Assembly (NCBI RefSeq): GCF_003086295.3
Contig: NC_092055.1
Coordinates: 124,287,484-124,351,483, forward strand
Source of the DNA: Arachis hypogaea
Lineage: Eukaryota > Streptophyta > Magnoliopsida > Fabales > Fabaceae
DNA: 64,000 nucleotides
Direction: 5' to 3'
Positions within the stretch are counted from its first letter, which is position 1. Each line of letters starts with the position of its first letter. The translations under genes and the position numbers were made by a program. Positions 23,011 to 34,951 of this stretch are shown here, in pieces. A model generated the notes under the pieces. The model saw only the letters and a program-made list of their open reading frames with translations, searched no databases and was not told the DNA's origin.

Positions 23011-24839
23011 TAAATATGATGACAATTCTTGATTTGAGAGAATATATATAATGATTGGTATATAGAATATTAAAGACAATATTAGTCCGGTGAAAAAGTC
23101 ATTCTTATATATTATGGAAATGACCTTTTTTTTTTCAGAAAAAATCCTAAACAGTTCATAACAATTATCTCGAAAGACAACGAGGTTCTCAACAAAAAAA
23201 AAAAATCTTTTTTAGTCTCTAATTTTTATTTTTATGAGACTGATTGACTCCTCTGTCAATATTTTTTATTGGTATTAACGGAATAAGTCTATATGGCATG
23301 TTAAACTGTTGATTTATCCATTAAGAACTTTGGGAGTTTTGTTATCTTTTAAAGATAATTATCAAAATTGTTTACATTAGTTAAATTTAGTGTGTAAAAG
23401 TAAGAAATATTAGTGATTTTTATATTGTTGTTAGTGATCAATGTGTCACAGAAGTATATTTTGAAGAACCGGGTTGGATATTCACTCTTTTCTTTTTTTG
23501 CCAAAGTTAAGAATGAGACTCGAACCCGCAATCTCTAGGTAAATATGGAAAAATTTTGCAATTTGAGCTATTGCTCATATTGCTAGTATCAACATGAGCA
23601 ATCAAATGTGTAAAAACATTGTAATTATTCAACTTTCAAGTTTCTAGACTTTAACCATTATTTTCGGGGTGTGTGCTTATTCTTTTTTGTACGCTCACGG
23701 TGTCCCAAAAAAGTGTAAGTTTTTGGCAAAGAGCGATGTGTAAATTTACATTTTGTTTGGATGGAAGATGAAAAATGAGAGAAAAGAAAATAAAAGAAAA
23801 GAAAATGAAAGGAAAAGTTTGTTTTTATGTTATTTGGATGAAGAGAAAATAGATAAAAAGAAAGTAGGAAAAAATTTTTCTTTTGTTTAGATGGAAGGAA
23901 AAGTAAGAAGAGAGAAAATCATAACCAAGTGAAATTACATTAATACCCTTCTTTATATTATATATCAATGTATTTAAATTATTTTTTTAATAAAAAAAGT
24001 GATCCCAATTATATTTCAGAATTTTAATGTGTTATCATTATTAACAATAATATTTTTTTGAATTTATCCTTTTCTGTTGTTTTTAATGTCATAAATAAAA
24101 ATATATATCATTCTTTTTAAATATATACAAATAAATAATTTTCTAAAAGAATAATAAAAACTACTTATACTTTACATCATTAATCTCCTTAATCATATTT
24201 AAGAAAAAGTTTCACTAAATTATATTTATAAAATAAAATACTATCAAAAGTGGCTAGCATTTCTTTCTTACTACGTGCGACAAAAAATTATATACAATTT
24301 TTATAAACATATAACAAAACGCCAAAAAAATAACGACAACCAGAATTCTAGGAGAGTACTATATATTTTATCACCACACAACACTTTTCAAAAGGATAAT
24401 TCTTCATGATCAGAGTCATCAGCATACGCCTACTTCCAAAAAATCAATTCTACATAGCTTGAGCCATATGTACCCATCTACTTCAAAAAAATAAAGTTTT
24501 TCCGAGTTAAAAATATTAACACATAATCGATTTTTACTTGTATTAAGCAGTGTACTCATTGTTCCCAAACATTTTCAAGTATTATGATTCCTGCATGAAC
24601 ATATACAACAAAGACAAATTAACACAAAGATCAGAGTTGATCATGATAATCTATTTTATCGATATTTTTCTATTCAAAAAACCAATCAATCTCAAAGTAT
24701 ATATACATAAAGTAATTTCCAACCATGTGTTAACATAAATAAAATAGAAAATGATATCTTCTTCAAATACATGAAGATATACCCATACTATACGACAATA
24801 AGAAACACATAACCAATTATTAAAAGCAATAACCTCAAA
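23011..24839. other. AT-rich DNA left of the Harbinger ORFs
   Basis: No gene was seen. At 23750-23930 a purine-rich stretch repeats 'tttggatg.a..gaaaa..agaaaa' about three times, as at the ends of some legume MITEs. It could be the terminal region of the Harbinger element, but no matching right end was found. Confidence 0.45.
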
Positions 24840-26088
24840 TTAACCAAAAATTAAGTGCGTATAAAAGTTATACCTGTAATGATAAATGTTTTTTGAAAGT
24901 ACCATATCTTCTAAGCAAATACCAACAGTTGTCATGAAATAAAAAAGAGCATCTAATCGCATTTCAGGTGGGATCCCAAAAATTTGGCACTTTTTCTGCT
25001 CATTTTCACATAAAAACTGATAACATTGCATCCGATATGAACCTACCAGACCCAATTCAGTCAACATATCCCATACATCTGATTCGCTGTAAAGGCGAGG
25101 CCTACTTTGTTGCATAATAGCCAACCCTTTTTCAGTAATTGCAACTTGTCTTTCAATTAATGAGACTTGTTTTTTAGCAACCGAAACTTGCCTCTCAGCC
25201 ACAAAAGCTTGTCTCTCAGCTGATTCAACATGCCTCTAAACCACGTCATGTAGCTTGCTAGACAGATAACTACCTTCTTTCACAGTATCAGCCATGGTAG
25301 TAATTTCCAAAGCAACTTTCTCATATTGTGCCTCCAAAAAATTATTCATAGGAGACTTACGCTTTGTTCCTCACAACGTTGAAGTCCCACCTAATTGATT
25401 TGGTTGACTATAAGGAGCACTTGGTGAATCTAAATTAGCATAAAGCATTGGGGTATCATGTCCCATATTAACATCTATGTCAAAAAATCTAATATTTTCA
25501 AACGAGTCATTCAAGCAAATGGGATCTCTATCAAGTTGTTGAATTCTTTCTCGTGAAGTAGCAGCCCGTTACCAGTAGCTCTATCAGCTCCGAACAACTC
25601 CTTCAAAGTATCATAATGCTTAATTTACATTTTTTTCCATTTTTCTGCATGTGGTTTGTCCTGCATAAAGAAATGTTAAAATTATTTTGTGACTAACTTG
25701 GTTATTCGTATAAGTAATAAAAAAGTATATAAGATACCTTAATAAAATCTTGCCACACTTCTTCTTCAGCTTCAAACTTTCTAGTAACAGGATTCCACGC
25801 AAATCCACTTAAGTGATAAAATAAGTCCTATGCCTCAGCAAAATAATCTTTCAATGTCTTTATTTTATTCTTGATGGGATTCTTTGTTATGTGCAGGACT
25901 ATTGCTATGCTCAAAGTCTTCACAACAGTGGCATATGCTTCAGTTGTCCATGAGCTATCGTGTCTATTACCTTTCAATTCTTTTTCTGCTAATGCATTCA
26001 GCAGAACTTCATCCATCTCATCAGACCATCTTAAGTTGTCTTTAGAAGGTTGATTAGCTTCTGTTGTTTTATTTCCTCTATTTGACAT
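24840..26088 (-). pseudogene. Harbinger ORF1: Myb/SANT-like DNA-binding protein, broken
   Basis: The start codon at 26088 gives MSNRGNKTTEAN, then a Myb/SANT-like domain (LRWSDEMDEVLLNALAEKE...SSWTTEAYATVVKTL). A stop replaces a codon after YFAEA near 25828, and the frame goes on into LFYHLSGFAWNPVTRKFEAEEEVWQDFIK, followed by a plausible GT donor near 25740. The 3' part (25202-24840) has heptad-like repeats (RQVSVAKKQVSLIERQVAITEKG) and the C-terminal LRLDALFYFMTTVG-like end. In PIF/Harbinger elements this protein works with the transposase, which lies just upstream on the same strand. Confidence 0.78.
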
Positions 26089-26329
26089 TATTTAACTTGT
26101 AAAAAATTTTCTTAAAAAATCTAATTAAACAATTCTGCCTGTAAAATACATATATATACATATTCATATATATGAAACATATAATCACTCATAAAGTTTG
26201 ATACACATTCCACATTTTAGTTGCAATATTATCTCGTAGCAATGCTGCATGTCTATATTCCTCATCACGTTATTGATTTGATTGTGATCTATCTATATTA
26301 CGTTCTTGTAGCGATTCTCGGTCATCCGC

Positions 26330-27692
26330 ATCAATTATAGATTGACCAACATCGACACCCATCAAAAAGTTATGCAGTATACAATATGCCAAAAAAATAT
26401 CTCATAGTTTCAAATGAATAATAAGGTTCAGTGTCGCCAGCTATAATTGGAAATCTTTTCTTTAAAACTCCGAAATATCTTTCGATGACATTTCGTAATG
26501 AAGAATGGCGGTGGTTGAATAGTTCTTTCGAATTTTAGGGCTTATGTACTGAATACTCTTTTAGGTGATACCGAACACCTCTATATGGTGTAAGTATCCT
26601 AGGCTTTAGCATAAATCCAGCATCGCCTAGATAAAATTTTTCTACAACAGCTGCATACACAAATTAAAGTATAACATACTGTGTCTATGAATTTGAATTT
26701 ATGTAGACAACTTTATAAATTACACTATCACATACATTTGAGAATTCGAAGTGGATATTCCTTACTTAGAGCATCTTTTAAAATTCTCGAGTTAGAGGCA
26801 GTTCCTTCCCAACCAAACAACACATAAGTGAATTTCATATCAAATCCATAGGCAGCTAACACATTTTGTGTGGGGTGATCTTTTCTTCACGAAAACGAGG
26901 GGCTTCCACCCTTGGTACCTTCACAAGACTATGAGTACCATCTATGGCTCTAATGCAGTCCTTTTTTAAAAAGGATATTGACATATTAACATAACAGTTT
27001 TATAATTATTTCGTTGACAGTTGCATAAAATTCACCAAGTAAATTAAAAGATTTAATACCTTAAAAAACGGATAGAATCAACTATTATGAAGCACTTCAT
27101 AAGGAACATCCTCACCAGACGGTTGCTTGAAAAAGTCTCCCTCTAACAATAGAATAGCATGTAGGACGTTGTGAAAGTGACGACTAATTGTCTCCCCTGA
27201 GCGGTGAAAGAAGAAAGACATGGTTCTAGTTTTCACATTGTGCCCTATAATATGTAGGAATTTAGCTACTTGCTCTTCAACCGTAGATCAAGTTGAATCC
27301 TTTACTCTACCAGTCCTTCTTAACTTTTGACACAACAGTTGAAATGCTTTAGGGCTCATACGTACGACATCTCGGCATTTGTCAGACTTCAGTAACTGTA
27401 TCATTAACTGAGTACGCCTGTTTTCTCTTTCCAAGTTTTCGTCATTAATTTGTCTAGGCCTATATTGTGATAATAATTCTAAAGTATACAATGTATGCGC
27501 CGTAACACATGAAAGAGATGTGACACAAATATGCTGTCTCTTTTCTAACTCTTCCCTGACACGAGTTAAGATTTCTATTGGTTTCGGTTGATATACATCA
27601 GTAGAAGTGACTTGATGTACTTGAATTTCTAAGTCATGTATGACGTTCGTTCTATCTTCTAAATTCGCATCTTCGATATTTTCGTTATCCAT
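26330..27692 (-). pseudogene. PIF/Harbinger DDE transposase, broken
   Basis: The start at 27692 (MDNENIEDANLED) leads to an N-terminal region (RMSPKAFQLLCQKL...) and FLHIIGHNVKTRTMSFFFHRSGETISRHF. A GT donor follows near 27060 and an AG acceptor near 26965. The DDE nuclease then shows AIDGTH (first acid, about 26945), GWEGTASNSRIL (about 26800) and VIERYFGVLKKRFPI (third acid, about 26490). In active relatives the second motif reads ...S/H-D-SRV, so this copy has Asn in place of the catalytic Asp. Stops lie after VKDST and after VLHNS, plus a frameshift near 26890. With the Myb/SANT ORF this makes a two-gene Harbinger element. Confidence 0.82.
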
Positions 27693-28344
27693 CTATGAAA
27701 ATATAATGTCTAGAATGGACATATCGATAGTAAAAGTAAACAAAAAGTAACATATGTTGTTACATTCTAACAATTCATTTGTTGAAGAAAAAAAAACGAA
27801 ACTAAATGCCGCAAATAAAAATATGGTTTCACCTTACGCAATATAAACATACCTTGTTATGAGACACTTATCTCCAACTCTTAAATGCCAAACTCAATTC
27901 CAAAGCTCACTATCATAAACAATAAACATACACTGTAAATCACATGGTATATTAATTATTGCATTGATTTATCACCAAAATTAAGTGGACTTAGCTACCA
28001 ACAACACTTAATAATTTAGACGATAAAAAATTAAGTTAACCAAAGCAGGATTTAATATAGTTTGTAAAAAAAAAATGGGTTCAAGATACGTTGAACAAAT
28101 GCTTTGTAAGTGCACCAGGAAATAACCCCTCTGCCTTACAGAAATGGAATATGAATCTGTACCACAGGAAAGCGTTCTTAGTGGTCGCACCACTAAATAT
28201 CTGACTGCCTCAATGCAGCAGATGAACATATAGATATCTATAGGGTTGCCTTAATGCAACAAATGACCTTTCAACAGGTCCTTTGCTCTTTATCATATTA
28301 CTCTTTTCTCTTTGTCTCTTTATTCTGCTCTGTTTATTCTTTTA
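27693..28344. other. Spacer between Harbinger and gypsy remnants
   Basis: No gene was seen and no terminal inverted repeat could be paired with the left side of the Harbinger element. The frames here are short and domain-free. Confidence 0.5.
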
Positions 28345-29042
28345 TCATGTGGTGCAAATGCAAGTTTGTCATTTATTATTGGGGAGACCTTGGTAGTTCG
28401 ACCGTCGAGCATTTCATGATGGTCACACGAATCGGTTCTCCTTTAATTTTAATGGTCGTAAGATCACTCTTGCTCCTTTATCACCTAAGGAGGTTTACCA
28501 TGACTATTTGAAGCTTCAACGGGATACCAAGGGAAAATGGGAAGTGAGATCACAGAAAAATCTGAAAGAAAAAAGGCTATGAGAGAAAAAAATATAGCAA
28601 AAGGCCCAAAGGTGAGTTAAAAGAAAGAAAAGAGTACATGTCTTGAAAATAGTGCGGCTACAAAGAAAAATGAGAGAGTTGAGAGCAAATTGTGTTTTTT
28701 TGCAAAAGAGAGAGATTTAAAGAGTGTTTTAATAGCAAGACAGCTTTGTTTATGGTTCGGTTTAGTGATACTTTATTTTCTGACACTGAACTTAACCTAA
28801 ATTTGCCAAATAGCTTTGTCTTTTTGTTGTAGGAATTTGCATATGTCTTTCCTATTGACGTGCCACGTGGTTTGCCTCCATTACGAGGGATTGAGCATCA
28901 AATTGATTTTATTCCTGGTGCTAGTATTCCTAATAGACCAGCCTATAGGAGTAACCTTGAAGAGACAAAACAGCTTTAAAGGCAAGTGGAGGAGTTATTA
29001 GCCAAAGATCACATCAGGGAGTGTATGAGCCCATGTGTTGTA
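28345..29042 (+). pseudogene. Ty3-gypsy (chromovirus-like) pol fragment
   Basis: Plus-strand frames, broken by stops, read LLLGRPW, then HDGHTNRFSFNFNGRKITLAPLSPKEVYHDYL (the end of the protease and its linker), then after a non-coding-looking part EFAYVFPIDVPRGLPPLRGIEHQIDFIPGA and RQVEELLAKDHIRECMSPCVV, just before the RT core. This wording is typical of chromovirus-type gypsy elements rather than Athila. The fragment ends where element A's LTR begins, so A appears to have inserted into it. The rest of its RT is not seen in the window. Confidence 0.78.
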
Positions 29043-30614
29043 TAATAAACCACTATTTTATATTTTATCTTGTGTTTAATTGAATGGTTTCATCAAGTCT
29101 TCACCCACTTATTCATACTAATTGCATGATTTTACATTTTCCTTCCTAGTATTGTTTATGGTTGAAAACTTGCTTCCTAGAGATCATTAATTAGTATATT
29201 TTAATTCTCCTTTATACCATTCGATGTCGTGATCCGTGTGTTAAGTGTTTCAGCCTTTATAGGGCAGGAATGGCTTAGAGAATAGAGAGGAAGCTTGCAA
29301 AAATGGAAGGAACACAAGAAACTAAGGAGATAACCAGCGAACACTAAAACTAAGGAGATAACCAGCGAACACTAACGCGCGCGCATAGCTCACGTGAGCG
29401 CGCGGAATGGAGAAAAACGCAGCGACGCGAGCGCGTGCTTGACGCGTACGCGTGGATTGGAGTCTGCACGAATGACGCGAACGCGTGGACGACGCGTACA
29501 CGTGACAAGGAAAATCTCTGAATGACGCGAATGCGTGGACGACGCGTACGCGTGACCTACGTGATCTGCAGAAATAACAGAAAATGCTAGGGGCGATTTC
29601 GGGCCGCGTTTTGACCCAGTTTTCGGCCCAGAAACACAGAATAAAGCCAGGGAACACGCAGAGACTCAAAAACATATTAGATACACATCAATACACATTC
29701 ACATATTCACATTAGGATAGTTTTTAGGTTTTTAGATCTGAATTTAGAGAGGATTACTTTCCCTCTAGATTCTCTTTACATTCATAGTTAATTAGCTTAT
29801 GCTTTTGGATATTGAAGAAGTCATTACCTCCGTTGAAGACATTATTCTAGTTTGTTTACTTTGTCCCTTATTCTTCCATATCCTTATTTATTTTATTTAG
29901 AGTTCTAATTAGATTATTTTTATAGATTGTTGATAAAAAAGGATTACTTTTACTTTTAATTAATTTTAAGTCTCTATTTTATTTTAATTAATTTATTATG
30001 TCTTCTTATATTTTTCTGAGTATTATATCCATGTCAATGGAGTAGAATTCCCAACTTGACATGGGGTTGATTAAGAGGAGACACTTGAGTTGGAAGGCTT
30101 AAGTGTTGGTTAAATTGGAAGTTATTGGCTAGTTCTGTATTTACTAACACTAGACCTTCCCAAGGGAAAGGACTAGGATTTGCGAATAAGGATTATCTCA
30201 ATCACTTGACTTTCCTTTATTTAGTAAGGGTTAACTAAGTGAAAACAACAATCTTTTTTATACTACACTTAAGAGATCCCAACAAGGATAGAACTTCCAA
30301 TTAATCATTCCCCCAGTCAAGGCTTTTTATTAGAATATTAATAACCATTCTTAGTTTATTGCTTTAATTTATAATTATTTAATTACTCATTATCCAAACT
30401 CAAACTCTCTTGAAAATTCCTGATTAATAAGTTAGCACCCTTTCCTGAAACTCGTTGGGAGATGACCTGGGACTCATACTCCCAGTATTTTTATTTCTAA
30501 ATTTCATGACAACTTTTTTAAATTGACAAGGCGGATCTTAGATGGTTAAGAACTATACTCTCAACGCATTCTCTATATTGATTTCTTAATTAGCCGACTT
30601 CTGCCCTCACGTCA
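29043..30614 (+). repeat. 5' LTR of element A
   Basis: It begins TAATAAACCACTATTTTATA, aligning to the TGATAAACCAC start of B's LTRs, and ends ...CTCACGTCA before the PBS spacer. Inside are a 27-bp direct duplication near 29320-29375 ('actaaggagataaccagcgaacacta' type) and a CG-rich array at 29375-29566. The partner 3' LTR is absent from the window. Its length of 1572 bp is close to B's 1471. Confidence 0.82.
29375..29566 (+). repeat. CG-rich hairpin/palindrome array in element A LTR
   Basis: About six units of the type GACGCGaACGCGTGGAcGACGCGTaCGCGTGA, containing palindromes such as ACGCGTACGCGT, are separated by A-rich linkers. It corresponds in position to the array in B's LTRs (51424-51605) but differs in unit sequence. 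Confidence 0.8.
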
Positions 30615-30619
30615 GTTTT

Positions 30620-30637
30620 TGGCGCCGTTGCCGGGGA
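30620..30637 (+). promoter_or_regulatory. Primer binding site, tRNA-Asp
   Basis: TGGCGCCGTTGCCGGGGA is the exact complement of the 3' end of plant tRNA-Asp, including CCA. It lies 5 bases after the LTR end. tRNA-Asp priming is known for Athila-lineage elements. Confidence 0.9.
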
Positions 30638-30737
30638 GTTGCAATTGTGTGCTAAATTATTAATTAGTGTACATATTTTATTTTATTTGCATATTTTATT
30701 TTTATTTTTACCATGAGCTATATATTTCTTTCATTGA

Positions 30738-32690
30738 ATGACGTGTTCACTACTTGATTCGAGCTTAGCCGCGTTTGATCCTGAAATTGAAAAAACTCTT
30801 TCACGCATTAGGCGAGCTCGACGCAGGATAGCCTCTGAGGGTGGTGAAGTGATTGTTATCGATTCACCAGTCTCATCTGAGGGCGAATCTGAACCGCCAT
30901 CTGAGAGCAAAACATGCTCCTTTACTTCTGATTCAGTTAATTCACGTGCAGATAGCATGGCAGCACCTAGGAGGATTACTCTCCAGGAGGCTGGAGTCCC
31001 AGATTTTACACTGCAGCCGTATCAAGTGTATCATCCAACTCTGGCTGCAGATTTTGAACTGAAAACTGTACTAATCAACTTGATGTCCAAGTTTCATGGC
31101 TTACCTGCTCAAGAGCCTATCAAGTACTTAAGGGAATTCTAGACAGCCTGTTCTACTGTTAGGCGTAATGGTGCAGATAAAATTTCTATTCTGTTAACCG
31201 CCTTCCCATTTTCTCTTGAGGGAAAGGCGAGGGAGTGGTACTACTCCCAACCTGAAGCGACTGTTACCAATTGGGATACGCTCAGGAGAGAATTTTTAGA
31301 AAAATACTTCCCAGCTGAAGTTATAGATAGACTGAGAAAAGAGATCTCCTGTATTGTTCAAGGAGAATCAGAGACTCTTTATGAGTACTGGGAGCACTTT
31401 AAAAACCTTCTAAACGCATGCCCCATCACATGATCGACAGACTGGTGTTAATCAGCTACTTCACACAAGGCATGAAGCCCTAGGATAAAACTACACTGGA
31501 TGGTGCTAGTAATGGTTCTATGAAAAAGTACAAGACCGCAGATGAAGCATGGCAACTGATCAGTGACTTAGCTGAGTCCACTAGGAATCACAGGCACAGG
31601 CACAGCCACTCAAAAGCTGTTGCAGAGGTTTCCTCTAGCATTGAGACTACCGCTCTTACACAGAGTATATGTGAGATGACCAACCTACTGAAGCAAATGC
31701 ACTGGAACCAACAACAACAAGCTCAGCCTTACCCACCACAACAGAGCCAACAGTTAGTCCCACAGAGAGTATGTGAAATCTGTGCTGATTATAGTCATTA
31801 TACTGATAAATGTCCGCAGCTCCAACAATAAGACAACACTGTGGCAGCTACTCATAACTTCTATGACCGCCTGAATCAAGGATACAATCAACAAGGCGAC
31901 AATTACAACTAAGGTGGAAACTATAACCAAGGATGGCAGGACAACTCCAACCAAGGTTGGAGGGATAATTCCAACCATGGCTGGAGAGACAACTATAACA
32001 GAGGAGGCAGATATAACAATGGAAACCAGAGGTGAAATAACAACAACAGATAGCAGAATCAGAACCAGCCTTACAGAGCACCTCACCTAAGACAATCTCA
32101 AGGATCCCAGCATAACCAACAACAAGTTCCTCAGATCACCTACCCTAATTCCTCATCAAATGACGAGATGCTTCGTTCTTTTGCACAAGGACAACAAGAC
32201 ATGCAGACACAGCTGAACTCTACTTTAAATGGTCTGAATGCCACTTTACAAGCTCTCGCCTCTAGGATAGATTCATTACCTAATTCCACTAACCAACCTT
32301 TAACCTCCAGTGGAATTCCTTCTTAACCCCTACCTAATCCCAAAGATGGCATCAATGCCATCACCTTGAGGTTCGAAACCACACTGCAAGAAAGAAACCA
32401 TGAGGAGCCAAGCCCACAAGTACACGCCCCAGCTGAGGATGTGATAAAAGTAGAAGATGCTGAAGAAGAAGAGGACATACAAGACATAGTTGAAGAAGAA
32501 GCAGTTAAACCAAGGAATGGATAACCAAAGGAAGCTGAAGCTGTACAAGACGCCATTCCTATCCCATTTCCACACCTTGCAAAGAAATCCAGAAAACAGA
32601 TGGAACTTGATCCCAAAATGGTAGAAATATTCAAAAAGGTTGAGGTAACTGTTCCCCTTTTTGATGTCATTCAGTAGGTACCTAAATACG
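30738..32690 (+). pseudogene. Element A gag, broken by stops
   Basis: The start aligns with B's gag start (MTCSLLDSSLAAFDPEIEKTLSRIRR). The capsid-like retrotransposon gag domain covers roughly 30990-31480 (KFHGLPAQEPIKYL, then FPFSLEGKAREWYY). A CCHC zinc knuckle CEICADYSHYTDKC lies near 31770-31812. A Q/N-rich tail follows and then an acidic region. At least eight stops interrupt it (for example at 31140, 31829, 31911, 32322, 32674), mostly where B has Gln or Trp codons. Gag would form the virus-like particle in the cytoplasm. Confidence 0.85.
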
Positions 32691-32761
32691 CAAAGTTTCT
32701 AAAGTATTTATGCATTCATAAAGATAAAATTAATGAGTTAGAAACTATTTCTTTAGGTTGT

Positions 32762-33138
32762 TCTATATCTGCTTTAATGGGGGGTATACCTGAAAAATGT
32801 AGTGATCCAGGTCCATGCATGGTTAACTGTACCATTGGAGGTGTAATATTTTCTGATTGCATGTGTGACTTAGGAGTGTGTGTTAGTATAATGCCATTGT
32901 CTATATATGATACCTTGAGGCTCCCTCCCTTAAAAAGGTCGACAGCTCGTTTTGTGTTAGCAGATAAAAGCATTATTACAGTAGTTGGAATTGCTGAAGA
33001 TGTATTAGTGAACATTAAGGGGCTCACATTTTCTATTGACTTCTATATCCTTGAAATGCCTCCTAATGACTCAGGCAGACCATCATCAATCCTGCTTGGA
33101 AGACCATTCCTGAAGACTTCAAAGTTCAAGCTGGATGC
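32762..33138 (+). pseudogene. Element A protease (5' part of pol), cut by element C
   Basis: The frame MGGIPEKCSDPG continues to CDLGVCVSIMPLSIYD, where DLGV stands for the aspartic-protease DLGA motif, and on to ILLGRPFLKTSKFKLDA. It ends exactly at the insertion of element C. The continuation is at 39602. The active-site Ala to Val change is an extra sign of decay. Confidence 0.85.
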
Positions 33139-34022
33139 TGATGTGCGAAAAATGATCCGACACAAAACTCACCGGAAAGTGCACCGGGTCGCATCAAGTA
33201 ATAATAACTCACGGGAGTGAGGTCGATCCCACAGGGATTGAAGGATTGAGCAATTTTAGTTGAGTGGTTGATTTAGTCAAGCGAATCAAGATTTGGTTGA
33301 GAGATTTGTGATTTGCAGAATTTAAATTGCATGGAAAATAAAGGGAATGGGTAATTTGCATGAAATTAAAGAGAACTGAAAATTAAAGTGCTAAATCTTA
33401 AAGGGCAAGAAATTAAATGGCAGAAACTTAGAACGCAAGAAATGTAAATTGCAGAATCTTAAAGTGCAAGAAATGTAAATGGCTTGAATTGTAAAGGGAA
33501 TTGGGAATTAGATTTGCAGAAATTAAACAAGGAAGAGTAAAATTCAACACACAGAAGAGTAGAAGATGCCTTGGGTTGAATCGGATCTAAAACAGAAATA
33601 TAAAAGAGCTTGAAAAGCAGTAAACAGAGAAATTGAGAATGGGAAATCCAGATCTCAGGACTCAAGAGACTAGATAACCAAGTCTAGATCTCAATGCCTT
33701 CCTAGATCCAACAAGAGCAATTGCAAAGGAAATGTAAATTGCAGAGAAAGTAGAAGAAGAAGCAATTAACAGAAACTGAAATTCAATTATGCAGTAAGTG
33801 AACAGAGAGATCTCAGGATGAGATTGAAACAGAATTCCTTCAATTCTCCAACCCAAGATCAAAGCAAATGTAATTGAAATTGAAAGCAAGAAAACTAAGA
33901 GGAAGGGAATTCAATTCTCCTTCCCCGAGACTTAGAAACTAAAAATCACTCAACACCAAAAGCTCTCCGAAAACTCCCTACGAAAACTAAAGGAAAGCTC
34001 CCTTAAAACTTAAATCCTAAGC

Positions 34023-34030
34023 TATTTATA
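34023..34030 (-). promoter_or_regulatory. TATA box in element C 3' LTR
   Basis: TATAAATA on the minus strand in the context AAGTGTATAAATAGCTTAGG. It lies about 130 bp downstream of the hairpin array in the sense of transcription. Confidence 0.7.
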
Positions 34031-34159
34031 CACTTTCTTCAAATGGTCTTCAAGCTTTGAATTGGGCCTTTGCTCTTGATGGAATTGGGTTGATAGAGGC
34101 CTTGGTTGATTGCTCTTGGAGTTGGAGAGAGAACCGAAGTGAACCGGGTTGGGAATTAT

Positions 34160-34632
34160 AAAAGCTTGAGTAAAAGTTTGAGTAAAAGTTTGAGGCAAAC
34201 TTTTACTCAAACTTTTTACACCAGCTGCCCCATTCTTGCTGCTACCAACGTTTGAGCTAAAGTTTGGGGTCAAACTTTTGCTCAAACGTTGGCCCCCTTA
34301 TGCACACTCATGGCGCCAACATTTGCCAAAAAGTTTGAGGCAAACGTTGGCGTAAACTTTTTGTCTCCAGGGTGTGTTGCTGATGGCGCCAACGTTTGCC
34401 AAAAAGTTTGAGGCAAACGTTGGCGCAAGCTTTTGTCCTCCAGGGTATTGATTTGTGATGCCAACGTTTGCCAAAAAGTTTGAGGCAAACGTTGGCGCAA
34501 GCTTTTTTTCCAAAAGTTTGAGCTAAAGTTTGAGGCAAACTTTTGCTCAAGCTTTTTGTTCCCTGGGGTGTTTTCACTTATTCCGAAAGTTTGAGCTAAA
34601 GTTTGAGGCAAACTTTTGCTCAAACTTTTTGT
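34160..34632 (-). repeat. Seven-module hairpin array in element C 3' LTR
   Basis: Modules start at about 34164, 34246, 34312, 34386, 34459, 34512 and 34586. The clearest have CCAACGTTTGCC, a spacer AAAAAGTTTGA, then GGCAAACGTTGG. Others use AAAGTTTGAGC...GCTCAAACTTT. The central modules repeat with a period of about 73 bp and have unrelated linkers. Read on the coding strand, the array lies just upstream of the TATA box at 34023-34030. Confidence 0.9.
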
Positions 34633-34934
34633 TCTCTCTTGCTCCTAGCCATTCCTTCTTGCTTCAACCTTTCTCCAAGCTTTCTTCACCTATCATTAAT
34701 CAACCAAATACATCAAAGCTATGCTCAAAATCATGAGATTGTCATTCTTTCATAATATGTGGCAATTATAGCATAAATCCTCATGAAATTGCATTAATTT
34801 ATCTATGGTTGATTAAATCAAAGGAAACATGAAAATCTACCCAATTGGCTTGCTTGTGGCTCAAGAAAGTGCATAATTCAATTGAAAACAAAAGAAAAAG
34901 GCTAGTGAAACTAGGCTAAGATGACTTGTCATCA

Positions 34935-34951
34935 CAACACCAAACTTAAAG
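34935..34951 (-). promoter_or_regulatory. PPT region of element C
   Basis: On the minus strand CTTTAAGTTTGGTGTTG directly precedes the 3' LTR. It is a G/T-rich relative of the 'ttaagtgtggggaggt' tract in B and is not a pure purine run. The assignment rests mainly on position. Confidence 0.6.

Larger units (their letters stand above)
33139..34934 (-). repeat. 3' LTR of element C (1796 bp)
   Basis: It is the direct partner of 37873-39596. It is longer by 72 bp because it holds one extra hairpin unit in the array at 34150-34640. The outer ends are TG...CA. Confidence 0.92.

Noticed and set aside
34160..34632. CRISPR-like array
   Set aside because: The repeats are palindromic LTR modules in a plant retrotransposon. 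There are no unique spacers of constant size and no cas genes.
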